Below, in pieces: positions 1 through 11,345 of a stretch of DNA of 64,000 nucleotides (position 1 is the first letter of the stretch; each line of letters begins with the position of its first letter). Both the position numbers and the translations under genes were made by a program. Location of the stretch: NCBI GenBank assembly GCA_907163375.1, contig CAJQUW010008951.1:250501-314500 (forward strand). The letters run 5' to 3'. This DNA comes from Prostheceraeus crozeri (taxonomy: Eukaryota; Platyhelminthes; Polycladida; Euryleptidae). The notes under the pieces are model-generated. The model did not search any database, was not told the DNA's origin, and saw only the letters and a list, made by a program, of their open reading frames with translations.

Positions 1-290
1 TCGGTAAAGAAACTTTCAATGTGTTTATTCCAGAAAAGCGCCAGGTTTCTTAGCCGTTTGAAGAAGAAATTATCCAATAATTAGACTTTCTATCGGTGAA
101 TTCTTCAGATGTTCTTACAAACAGGACACCAACCACTTTCAATTATGACCTTGTGAACCAATTTTTAATTCACTATGCAATATTGAAAAATTGGAAACTA
201 GTTGTCAGTGACTGCTACAAATAGACACACTATGTTAATCCATGGAATAGTAGGCTATTTCACATGAAACAATGCCGCCATCTCACTTGC
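1..290. other. no recognisable feature
   Basis: AT-rich sequence. I see no coding frame of note, RNA gene or transposon end here. Confidence 0.4.
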
Positions 291-440
291 AAAAAAACGG
301 TCTCTCCCTTTGCTTCGACACGTAGTGTTTATTTTTGTAAATGACAATAAAAACCCGACGCGTTTCGTCCTGTAGACAGTGTCAAGGGTGCTGGCCAGAA
401 ATAAACACTACGTGTCGAAACAAAGGGAGAGACCGTTTTT
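291..440. repeat. hairpin repeat with 45-bp arms
   Basis: The left arm (291-336) and right arm (397-440) are near-perfect inverted copies, including the shared run CGACACGTAGTGTTTATTT. The spacer of about 60 bases holds a hammerhead-like core on the minus strand. Repeats of this kind flank or make up the pseudo-LTRs of Penelope-like retroelements, so this may be a solo remnant, but no protein-coding part lies next to it. It could equally be an unrelated MITE. Confidence 0.75.
353..389 (-). ncRNA. degenerate hammerhead-like ribozyme motif
   Basis: Read on the minus strand, the 3' half of a hammerhead core is clear: a GTC/GAC stem II with loop TACAG, then GAA, the palindrome ACGCGT and C. A possible stem I pairs ACCC with GGGT. 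The 5' core box that should read CTGANGA is replaced by something like TTGACAC, so catalysis is unlikely. GAAACGCGTC is typical of hammerheads linked to Penelope-like elements, which have short palindromic stem III. The identification is inference from motif layout. Confidence 0.4.
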
Positions 441-446
441 CTTTTT

Positions 447-2204
447 GAAACAATCCTTATACCACTACATTAATCCCGGGATTCATCAAAATCACGGGAT
501 TTCGGGTTTATAAAAATCCCACGATTGTGATCTCTCTTGGTCATTTTAATGACGTAAACTGTGTTCCTAAGTCTTAAAGACACCATTCAAATGCTGTATG
601 TATTCACTTGATTCATTTTTTATCCGTCAATTAGCTAAATGCCTTTTGCGCAATAATGATAACACTTTTCACTGAATTATCATGACATAGGCTACTATAG
701 CATATTACCTTGGTAGCATAATATGATGATATTATCATCATGAAGAAATGCAGACAAAAGAGCCTTAGTTCTTATGAAGTAGCATAATACACATTATCTC
801 AGAAGTCGAAGGCGGCTTTACAAACCCTTAGCATATTGCAATGAAAGGTTTGAATGCGTGTACAGGGTATGTCACTCAAAGCCAAGAAAAAGTTTAGAAT
901 TTTTTAATGCAACTTGGAGGTGCATCAAGTTATGTGTTGGCGATCATTAAATGGGAGAGATAAAAGCAATAGTGTGCTGATTCATTTATTCAAAATTAAC
1001 GATAATGTCTTTTTATCCCCTGATCGACGTCGTAAATTAGTTGCATCTGATGTTGAGTTTCCGATACGGTGATAGAAAAAGTGAGGTGAGTCTATCACAG
1101 CTATTAGTTTCTCACGTGAGGAATATCACAGACGCCAAAACGATGGTTTATGACGAAATGCAATTAAGTCCGGACCATTGATTTTATGCTGGTTTGAGCA
1201 AAATGTCCTTTTTCTTCTGAAAAAAATTGTAATGAAGAATACAAGAGCCATTACCGTGAAAAATTCCGATAAATTCAATAATGAAATGGGACATGCCATG
1301 AACGTTCTCAGAAAGTGCAGTATTATCTGTAGAAGCTTAGTTCCGCGCTTAAATTGCAAAATGGTTAGTTGACGTTTGAATGCGAATATTATCCCATACC
1401 ATTTATCAATCAGGGCCAGTCAATATCGGCAATATTGACAAATTACTCAAGTTAGGCACTAATCAATGCTAAAAAATGCAGCAGCTGTAGATTCTATCCG
1501 TATGGCTGGGCATGCTGTACTGCTTGTAAATAACTGATTTCAAATGATATTCTAGATAAAGCGAAATAAGAATAATCGCGAATCTTTACAAAGAACTACT
1601 CTAACAAATTAGCCACATACATGTAGCCGACCATATGCAACAGGGATTCGGAGTGTCATCAGTTTTATAGGACTCCTAGTAGCCTAAGTAGCAGAAAAGC
1701 GTGACAATTACGTATCGGGTCTACTCTATGCGTTAAGCACCAACACCTATTCACATTATCCATGGCAGGCCTATCAATAATTGCGTTAGATATACATCGA
1801 CTATAATGCTGGATTGGGTTAAGTATAGGTCAAATCATGTTATATCACTCAATGTACATGTATGTGATTGTGTTAAGTGAACAAATATCAGTGAATCCGT
1901 ATTCCAACAAGTAGATCCACGAGCAATGTTGCAGAAAGACTTAATGCTTCAAATTTTGTTTTGGTATAACGTAAGTTTTGTATGTTGGTGGAAATATTCA
2001 TGTTTACACGCAGATTTAGCTTAGACATTTTGATATCGGCTTCACTGTTATCCGTACATTTAATCGGCACTTAAATGCAATGAGTCATGAACTCACAACA
2101 TAGTCCTATGCTTAGCACGGTGACACATAATGATCAGGTCATGGCATATTGGCAATTGGCAGAGGGATGCCTGTGCCGCGGGCTGCAACCAGGTGGAAAA
2201 TATG
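447..2204. other. non-coding, no recognised element
   Basis: AT-rich DNA with only short chance-length frames, such as those near 1126-1372 and 1888-2070. None has a recognisable domain. No tRNA, terminal inverted repeat or tandem array was seen. Confidence 0.4.
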
Positions 2205-3541
2205 CAGGGTGAATGAAAATAGTTTGGCGGTATTCTCTCGCCATTCCTAATGCTAATTCACTGTAATGTTTTTATCTATACTTATCTCCCACCGGCGTCA
2301 ATCTATTTATTCATTCGGCAACCTATTAACTCGAATTGTTATTGTTTAGATTTCGAACGCTTTCAGGGATCAAAACGATCAATTAACTTGCAAATCATTC
2401 ATTTCTTTTCAATCATGGCAGAGTTAACTACTGAAGAGAAGGTCAACTTGATGTCTTCGGCTGTAACTTATAGCAGTGAGGAAAGCAGGAGACTGTTTGA
2501 AAAGTAATTTGGCAGCCCTCCCCCTCCAGTTTCCACTGTAAAATACTGGAAACAAAGATTTATTGAGACTGGCTCGGTCGACGAACGAAAACGAACAGGA
2601 AAAACATGCTCCGCGACTTCTTATGATAATAAAGACATGTTATTCAATTTGTGGAGGCAACTGATACAATATCTACTCGTGAAATGGCTGAACGTCTCTC
2701 CATGTCACAATTTTCTGCTTACAGAATTTTGAAGAAAAATTCCACGATTACAAGGCAGAAACGTCTCAATTATTATTGAAGGATGATGCAGATAGGAGAC
2801 TGGAATTTACCCATTTCATGCTTCTTCAACGCTATCAAAACGACCCGGTTTTTCTGCGAAAGATCAAATTCTTAGACGAGTGTGTCTTTGACTTGAACAG
2901 CAGATTTAATCATCAGAATGTTCACAAACCGGCGAGAGAAAACCCGCATTTCAAAATGGGTAGTCCTGGTAAAACCCAAACATTAACAGTCTGGGGTTGA
3001 ATTGGATATGGAGGAATCATCTCTTATGATGTATCCCGGAATGCAATGAACGGATCTCGATATTGTGAAGTACAGAACGAAAAAGTCATCCCGTGCTTTA
3101 CATCTGGCACTGGAAAACAATTGATCGGATGACAAACCTCCAGGAAGATGGATCGGAAGACGTGGACCAATCGTGCCCCCGAGAAGCCCTCATTTAACAG
3201 CATGTGACTTTTGGTTTTGGGCTCACTTGCGGAGCAAAATTTACGCACCTCCTGGCATCGTTTTTCCCAACCTGAATGTTCTTGGAAGAAGAATTGAGGA
3301 GGAAATGGCCAACATAAATCTTGAGATGTTTCGCCGCACAATGAACAACTTTCTCGAACGAATAAATCGCTGTCGTGAAGCAAATGGTGATTTGTTTAAG
3401 TGATGCTTCTGTGATATTACAATTGTGGAGCAAATTTGTTATTTGTATGAACAATCCGTGTCAGCAAATGTATATTCTTTTTCTATAATATTTCGTTTTC
3501 GGTATCTATTTTGTAACGCCAAACTATTCTCATTCACCCTG
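2205..3541 (+). mobile_element. decayed mariner/IS630-type DNA transposon
   Basis: The ends are inverted repeats of about 25 bp: CAGGGTGAATGA at 2205 and its complement ending at 3541, with AGTTTGGCG shared further in. Total length is 1337 bp, normal for mariner-like elements. TA follows the right end. The left flank is TG, perhaps a mutated TA. A broken transposase fills the middle. The two ends differ at about one base in 25, so the copy is moderately old. Confidence 0.85.
2415..3403 (+). pseudogene. mariner/IS630-like transposase, broken
   Basis: The N-terminal part reads MAELTTEEKVNLM and continues to an FIETGSVDERKRTGK-like segment. This is the helix-turn-helix (DUF4817-like) DNA-binding region typical of invertebrate mariner relatives. 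The middle piece, with KIKFLDECVF and a following SRFNHQNVHKPARENP stretch, matches the first catalytic-Asp motif. The C-terminal piece, PPRSPHLTACDFWFW, matches the 'PRSPDLTPCDFFLW' motif carrying the third catalytic Asp. The frame changes several times, with a stop after codon 31 and shifts near 2640-2780 and 3000-3180. The second-Asp region is poorly preserved. It cannot make an active transposase as it stands. Confidence 0.85.
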
Positions 3542-6539
3542 TACATCTTAAAATCCTTCGACAGAGAGTTGATGGCTGATAACTGACTTTCAAATAACTG
3601 ACTTTCAAATTGACATCATGAAACGCTATCAATGACGAGGACCTAATAATTGATTTGTTCGAATTATAAGATTCTCGCATCGGAACTAGTCCTTGTATAC
3701 GGACGTTTGACAATGAAATCATCTGTCTTCATGACGTTCGAAAATATGACTATGGTTTCAAAACCGTGGAAAGAAAGACAGCAGCCACTTATCAATGCGC
3801 TGTACTTTTATTATGTGTATCCAATTGTCATCCCATCGGCTTTATTCTGACAATTTATTTCAATGCTCTCAACAAGAAATTCGCAAAACTTATAAATCAG
3901 CATCTTCAAGCGTAACTTACTTCAAAAAGATGAACTTTAAAGAGTATTTTTAGTATTTATTTTAGTTTCATACAATGAAGCACAGTGATCTATGAGAGGC
4001 GTCTACGCCACCCTTTTATATATAAATACATGTATAAGAGAGGCATGTACATGTAGTTTCGCAAGAATTACTTACTGGACTAGTTCTTTTTATACAGCGT
4101 GATGCTTTAATAAATATATTGTTCATCTTCGTCTAGCATACTTAAAGATTATGTGATTATTTCAAATAATTTGGCACATGTTTTTTCAGCAGAATCAAGA
4201 AGAGAACAAAAATTGCAATCAATATGTGCATCAATGATGCGAAAAGCAAGACGTTCTACTTGAAGGAGATCATGTAGCAAGTACTTAGGAGCGTCACAGA
4301 AACAACGAAATGCCCATAAAAGAATATATCGAATTAAGACATAGTAACAAGTCAGTTTAAGTGAAGAATCAACACTGTATACTGACTACATCTTTCCACC
4401 TTCATGAGTCAGTCGGCACTCCAGGTGTCTGTTCCATGGTATCGTGAAATTCTTTCACTTAACAGCATTAAGAGTTAGTATCGAGAGTCATACTTGTTGA
4501 GTTATATACTCGCACACGATTACATTGCATGTGTTTAGTTGCAACATCCCAATCAATACTCGTTAAACACACAGTACGAGTTTGTCATGAATACATGCTA
4601 ACTTAGGCTGAGTAATTCTTTAACCACTGTAACGTACCTCTGCGTCATTTATGAGTTTACACATGCTATAATAATAATAAAAATACAGTGCCTGTGAATC
4701 GATTTTCTTTGATATCTTACCCAATATTTCCAATCGAAAAACATCACCCTGCCTCAAAGAAGACAATTTGATAAATAGCCATTCAAAGGTCATTTGATAG
4801 CATTTCGGAATTTTAGAAGCCTTCTCAATTGCAGTGCAAACTCACGAAAATTCATAAAGTCAATCTACCCGTCCAAACTGTCATGACTATCATGTTTTGA
4901 GATAGATTTTTTGTTCACAGACAGACGCTGCAGAGCTGAAAACATCGATTGATTGAGCAGGGAACACAAAATCAAATTTTTAATACAAATTACTCAAGAT
5001 TATATTAGATTAAAAGTGCCTCTTAAATTCGATAGAAAACAGAATAAATGCAAATTTACGTTATTTTTATTAATTGATTTTGTGATTAACTGGTTGATCA
5101 CCATTTCATTTATCACGGTGGGGACCACCTGCAATATGACAGCTGAGTTTTTATCAGGTGTACCACATGGTTCTATCATTGGTAGGTAGGCACTAAAGCT
5201 ATCAGAAAATAGCAGATAAACGATTTACTTACTCTTTATTTTACAAATGTAGTTCTACTCTGCCTATTTCCACTTGTAATTTTGTATCACATTCAAATAG
5301 TCTACTTACATTTCCACTTATTGTATATGTACACCTACTTCATCAGCAAAGCTTCATCGAAAATCAATGATCACAAGTAGGAATCCCGCATTGGTCTCAG
5401 TTGATTCATAAAGACTCAGAATTTAAACATGCTTCCCGAGAAGTCAAAATGAAGTATGATTCATATTTTCTGACTTTGCAAAATAACAGGAATTGAATAA
5501 TTGTGACAAAGAATCTATTAATAATCATCATTTTTATCTTTTTGCCCTTTAGATGAATATTTGATCTTTGACTGAAAATTAATCAAGACCTGAACAGGTT
5601 CTTTATATAATACTTGCCAAATGTTGAGTGGTATCAATCATTCTCGTCAAAATTTATCAGCTAGTCAACCACGTTTCCTCATATGTGCCTAATATCAGAT
5701 AACTGTCTTCCTTCCAGCTGTTGGCGATGAGAACTTTGTGACAGTTTTGATCACTCATTTCAACGAAGCAAGTAGGATTTATTTGCGTACTTTATAAAAT
5801 GGTAAAGCCTTCAAGAGAGTAATGAAGTTTACAATTAGAAAACTTTACCATAGTGGCTATTTATAGCCAATCATTAGGTGATAAGACACCATATTTCAAA
5901 TTTACTATTGCTGTCTGATAGAAGTTCCTAGATGTGAACTCAATGACTTCATGACCTTCAATACCACATGTCGAACTTCGCATCGTGGGAATAGGGTGAT
6001 TGCTTTGGTGCAAATCAATTTAATGAAGTATTTTCTTATTAATAGTGATTTTCGGGGTTAGATAATCTGAAAAGATGGACTGAGGATAGGACTGAATTAG
6101 GACTGAATTTTGAATTTTTGAGAAAGCACCATACCTCATTTATCCTAAGCTCAATTCTATCATTCTTTTTCTGATCTGATATTTTCGAGTATCTAAACAA
6201 AATTCTCAGTAATCGTTTACTATGGACTTCAAATCGCTCAATCAAGAGTTTGCACTGTATGGAACAACGGGGAAATAAACGCCAGACATGGATAGTTTGA
6301 ATAATTATTTATTGACAATAAAAGATCGACCGAAAGAGAGTGCACTTTCTTCATTTCGAATGTATTTGTTACAAGGATGCACTAGAAGACAGACTGCCTG
6401 AATAGGAAAAGTTATTTCAACTAAGAGTTTGAGTCTATGGCACTAGACGTTTTATCGGATGCGGTTCAGAACAGACAGATCGATTTATTTTTAGTATTTG
6501 ATAAATAACAATGCATTCGAAACATTTTCCTACATGGAA
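3542..6539. other. non-coding, no recognised element
   Basis: AT-rich sequence with a short (ATA)n run at 4667-4682. The only frames are short and have AT-rich, non-domain translations, as at 4953-5189. I recognise no gene or transposon end in this 3-kb stretch. Confidence 0.4.
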
Positions 6540-6675
6540 GAATTTTGTGCATGCATTGATAAGCTTTGAATTACAATGGATTTTTATCATTCTTCGGGTG
6601 CTGAACTCGTACCCAATAAACCTTAAAGAAGATTGATGAGGGACCACGTGCATGTCTAAATCATACAGGTTGAAC
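6540..6675 (-). repeat. dispersed repeat, copy 1 of 2
   Basis: This stretch is found again, inverted, at about 11225-11345. Shared runs include TACAATGGATTTTTATCATT and CACGTGCATGTCTAAATCAT. The family is not recognised. It abuts the coding-like repeat at 6677, which has a separate copy at 9.8 kb, so this locus is a mosaic of two repeat pieces. Confidence 0.75.
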
Positions 6676-6676
6676 A

Positions 6677-6766
6677 TGAGAAAAGTATTGCTGTCGAAAT
6701 AGGTCTAATTGAATTGATGTCGAATATCACACAGTCCTATGCATACATTCGTGGCATATACATTGT
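6677..6766 (+). repeat. coding-like dispersed repeat, copy 1
   Basis: Nearly identical, inverted, to 9835-9920. In both copies the same frame is open and reads EKSIAxEIGLIELMSNIT followed by xSYAYIRGIY. Only two or three base differences were seen over about 80 bases. Whether it was once an exon of a transposon or host protein is unknown. The copy resumes after the inserted hairpin element, near 6895-6912, with TTAAAATCCAG. Confidence 0.7.
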
Positions 6767-6894
6767 ATATGATGGTGCTTCACTTTATCGACAGATGGAT
6801 GAAATGATTCCCATGTCTTCTGACTCTGGATATAGACATTGATGGCACGACGTGTCGATGACTTGACCCCGTCGATGAAGTGAAGCACCATCAT
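6767..6894. mobile_element. small inverted-repeat element (MITE-like)
   Basis: The ends TGATGGTGCTTCACTT (6767) and its complement (ending near 6894) form inverted repeats of about 22 bp that continue into ATCGAC. The related locus at 9.8 kb lacks this segment and runs straight from GGCATATA to TGGTAAAATCCAG, so it shows the empty site. Length is about 128 bp. No coding capacity. Superfamily unknown. Confidence 0.7.
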
Positions 6895-6912
6895 GTATGT
6901 TAAAATCCAGAA

Positions 6913-7289
6913 ATTTTAGTGCTTTATGGAGTGATTCTTGTCTTTTGCATATTGTGGCCAAGATATAGGTCTATTGTCAATATTCAACACACCATTCGAT
7001 TGGTTTTCGTCTGCTCTAACCAAGTATGTCTATCACTTCAAGTTTCATACAAGTTTTTTGACATAAACAATCATTTAAATTTCAAAAACACCTCATGTTT
7101 GCTTGTCCACACGAAAGATGCACTTATTTGGAATGCTGTACAACAAAGAAAAGTAGCATATATTTAAGCGGACTTTGGCTCATGGAATCCCTAATGCCCT
7201 TGAATCAAAGAAATATCAAGAGTTTAGAAATCAGTCAAACTGAAATTGGAGCTAGGTAGACATATATAAAAATGTCCACTACTTTTTCC
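6913..7289. other. non-coding, no recognised element
   Basis: AT-rich sequence containing one 82-codon frame (6919-7167) of hydrophobic, non-domain character. Nothing else is recognisable. Confidence 0.35.
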
Positions 7290-7706
7290 GTCATTTCATC
7301 GACGCCGTTTTCGTCATCACCTCGACGCCTCCAAATTTTGATTGACTGCATCAATTCAAACGAAACTGTGCATGTAGAATGCTGAACTGGTCGTGATTGA
7401 TAATCAAAAGTCGCTTAACGAATGGTCATTGATTTTGTATTGTTTGTCTTGAAAAATTTCATATTTTCTATAAAAATGTGACCACAATTCGTCGTCACAT
7501 CGACGGCTACTTATTGTGTTCTCCTAACCAGAAGAGATGCTTGGATTTAATATTTTTGTGATAAATAGCCTGCCCTAAGACTTCCATAATGGCATAATTG
7601 GATTTGTCATTCGACCCCTTGACTTTGTTCCATGCTTCAAAAATAGCACAAACTGTCATCATATCGACGCCACCGATATTATGATTTTCAGCGTCGATGT
7701 GATGAT
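7290..7706. repeat. cluster of CATCGACG-type motifs
   Basis: Variants of the motif CGTCATCACATCGACG occur at about 7290, 7312 and 7490 (plus), 7654 (plus) and 7690 (minus). Another pair lies at 9631-9665. The motif begins with CGTC and ends with GACG. The inner TIR of the hairpin element at 6767-6894 also carries GTCGATGAAGTGA. These look like subterminal repeats of one DNA-transposon family or its debris, but no complete element can be delimited. Confidence 0.5.
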
Positions 7707-9630
7707 GGAAACTTAATTCGCCTTTAAATCTGCACTGCTTTGACACAACATCCTTGAACGATACTTGATGTCTTCACCCTCTTTTTATCTTTCAATCAAC
7801 GAGTCGCTTCTTTCAAAGGAGAAAGTGACAAAAGAAGGAATCGAATTATTGATCACAAACTCCGGTGCCGATTCTGATGATTTTTTACAGATGATCTAAA
7901 TAAGGTTTCAGAGTCTACGAATGGAATAACAATATGAGGATAACCGAAAGCACTGAGAGAGATCAGCAACTGTCATGGCAGCTGGTATTGAAAATTATAC
8001 GAGTAACTGACATTGTGACATTCGACCTTTTAGTAGGCTACCTAATTAATTTCATTACAATATATGCAACTGATATTTAGACTGCATCAAGGTCGATATT
8101 CTTTAAAAAGTCTCACATAGCCTATTTTAAGTCTAGACCATAGGAATCTCTTCAAGTATACAAGAAGGTTTGTACCTAGATTGAACTAATTTTATCAAAT
8201 CTCCATTGAAATTTATTAAAGAACACAACATAAGTTGTAATAATTTCAATACATTGCGAATATTTTTTTCATACTGCACTCAAATGCTATAGACCTCACT
8301 TTAGATTTTGTCAATCACTTCAGCAGGATTTTGATATTATGGATTAGATGCCACTGCTATGGGCCGATCATATAGAGATCACGATGATGTGATAGCAAAA
8401 TACTAGAGTGGGTTAATAGACCTATCTTGAATGGCAATATGAAGTATAACAATGAGCTTCAGCATGCGCATTGTACATTCTGTCATATTTTGCTGATGAA
8501 TACTATCTATGATTATTTAAACCTTTTGTGCATCTGTTAGGCTTACATGTACATGCACATGTCTTCCGTGTATGTTTTTGGAGAGGCTTAGACCTTTCAT
8601 GGAAGCAGATGTCTCATCAAGCACACTCAAATTCAAGTCTTTATTGATTCTTTATCATCACATTATTTTAAAAAATGTTAACAATTTTGTCGGCAGAGCT
8701 TTGATGAGTTTTATACGTTGAATGCTGTGCAGGTTTATCAGACCTATCACGAATCCGTCTTATAAAGCAATCACGCTACAAACGATCCATGAGATATAGG
8801 CTACTAAGACAAATCCTGAACAAAGCTTAAATTCCAACAATAAAGCAACCGAAAATTTATCCGAACAACCCTTAATATATTCTATAAAGTAATAACCCAA
8901 AACGTTTTTTCATTCTAAATCAACTTTCGCGGAAACCGCATGATAATAAGGCAGCAATTCGAAGTCGATGTGGCCTAAATGGATCCAATCTATATCCTAG
9001 TTATAGCACTTATTCATGGATATCCATACTCATCCTAAACTAAAACATGCAAACCCCATAACTTTAAAACTGAAACTTCAAAAATATGACTGTCAAAAGA
9101 ATCTCATGTAGTCTACCGGTATGACAACTTCCATAAATCCTGTAAATAAGATTAATTGAATATGCACTACAAACTCATTGTCAAGCATGAATAAATGCAT
9201 GCATGCCAGCATAAATCTACGTAAGGATGATGCCAGTGGAGACAGTTGTGTCCCACATTGTGTTTGATATTCATTTTAGTATATAGTTAATCATTTCAAG
9301 TAGGCCTATTCTAGGCCTACTCCATTTCATAATGCTGTAATGTGAATATAGGAGAATAGCCATAGAAAATGCAAGTTAATGCATTTATGATGACTTCAGC
9401 TATTAGAAACAGTACATGATAGCTAGAAACAGCTTCGAAATTGGAATTTAGAATCTTGTCTGTTGCAGGCTATTTGGGCCTACTTATTGCACTATAGGTC
9501 TAGATTGTCAGCTTTTGAATTCATCGTGAATACTGTGAGATGTCACATTGTGAGCATATGTCCTCAGCATGACTATTGAAGCAAAACAATGAATAAAAAC
9601 ATGCGCATGCATATGATATATTGACTTTTG
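7707..9630. other. non-coding, no recognised element
   Basis: AT-rich, with no long frame and no transposon ends recognised. Confidence 0.4.
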
Positions 9631-9665
9631 TCATCACCGACGCATCAGCGTCATCACATCGACGG
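9631..9665. repeat. two more CATCGACG-type motifs
   Basis: TCATCACCGACGC at 9631 and GTCATCACATCGACGG at 9650-9665 repeat the motif set of the 7.3-7.7 kb cluster in direct orientation. Confidence 0.5.
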
Positions 9666-9739
9666 CCACATATCAGAAACTCGGCTACATATCTCCTAAT
9701 AGTAATTGGATTGTGATTTAGCACACATAATGTATCATC

Positions 9740-9965
9740 CTACAAGAACCAAATAAAACTATCAGGAGCAAACGAAATTAAAGTTTCGAGAATTTTTTTG
9801 AATGGAGAAAAAGTGGACCTCTTTTGCTGGATTTTACCATATATGCCACGAATGTATGCATAGGACTTTGTGATATTCGACATCAATTCAATTAGACCTA
9901 TTTCGGCAGCAATACTTTTCTCCGGTGGCGCCGCGTGCTCTGAGACCATAGGCCTTCGCTCCATA
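9740..9965 (-). repeat. coding-like dispersed repeat, copy 2
   Basis: A minus-strand frame of 74 codons starts at 9964 (MERRPMVSEHAAPPEKSIAA) and contains the EIGLIELMSNIT segment also present at 6677-6766. Upstream and downstream residues are unique to this copy. It lacks the 128-bp inverted-repeat insertion found in copy 1. The protein family is not recognised. It may be a fragment of a transposon-borne exon. Confidence 0.6.
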
Positions 9966-11224
9966 GTGGATTCCTATATTTCTGCAGCAGACAGCATGAA
10001 CTGCATACAATAATTAATTTGACGCTGTCTTAATTTCAGTGAATTTTCATACTGATGCCCACATGAATATTCAAGTCATGCTGACATGCATGACAACGGA
10101 ATTAAATGAAATTATGTGAGAAATAGAAACTAATAGTTAAATGAAAGTTACTCTAAAGTCCACAGACTACCCAATATTGACTATACTGCATGTGAATTAT
10201 GATTCACTGTGAGTCCTATGTGACAGCCTCTTTTTCTGAACAGTCTCATCAGCATGCAATCCTAACGCGACTCTTGGTTTCCTAAGATTTAAAGCGTCAA
10301 ATGACAATGAAAATACGATGTTGATTTCTCACTTGACGCTTGATAGCCTTGATCACTACAGAGAACATTGACTCTCGAGGAAGCTCTCGCTAACGCAAGA
10401 CTCTTGTGTTTATTATAGCTTGTCAATCACTTACATGTTTCAAAATTAGGGCTGCTGAAACGTTTTTGTGTTCCTCATATTCTATCCTTTGAGAGTGGTT
10501 TAGTTTTTATTTCAACACCATTAACTTCGTGTACGATGGTTAGAATTTTTCTGCATAATCCCTCGGACGACTGGCTGTTGTAGAAAATGACCCTATTGAT
10601 CGCCACCATAAACATAATATCACAAATACGCCTTCAATCATTGAATATCTTAGACTGAATCACATCAAATTAGGGAACCTTCATCGCTATCTCCTTTCAG
10701 CGGCTTCTAACCTTCCGATCCGACATTCAGCCGTTGGTGAACGCAGGCACAACGATTCAACGCGTCATCATCTTCTCCAAAATTTGGCGAAGCCACGAAT
10801 AGGGAAAATTTGCGCCTCTCTCTCTATCTGAATCTCAGAATTTATAAAAAGATCTTTTCTTGCATTGCTGCAATTTATATGCATCTGCTTTTCTATCTGC
10901 AGAAGACGAGTCTAACTATCGAGCTATGCGCACACGCTACACCTATCACACAAATCTCTGTGATTTGCTGTGAAGACATCCCTAGCTCATTGTGTGATTG
11001 CTTGAACATCCTCTAGTTAACAGCTGACAGCTGGTGCTCTGAACGTATCTGAGAGTAGTGACTTGAAACTGTAAAGTGTATGTAAAGTTGTAAACGTAAG
11101 ATGCTCTCAAAAACGAAAAAATGAAAACTATTTGAACCTTTGTTTTATGAGTGCAAATCTTTATATTTGGGTATGCGGCGAAGGCCTCGCAGGCACGGAG
11201 ACGACGCCACTGCTCTTCTCATAT
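9966..11224. other. non-coding, no recognised element
   Basis: AT-rich, with one 68-codon frame (10810-11016) that shows no domain. No element ends seen. Confidence 0.4.
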
Positions 11225-11345
11225 TCAACCTGCATGATTTAGACATGCACGTGGTCCCCATTAATCTTCTTTGAGGTTTATTGGGTAAGAGTTCAGCACC
11301 CGAAGAATGATAAAAATCCATTGTAATTCAAAGCATGTATCATAC
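11225..11345 (+). repeat. dispersed repeat, copy 2 of 2
   Basis: This is the inverted copy of 6540-6675, carrying the complementary forms of the same runs at roughly 90 percent identity by eye. Beyond 11225 (towards 11165) the sequence diverges from the 6.6-kb locus. Confidence 0.75.
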
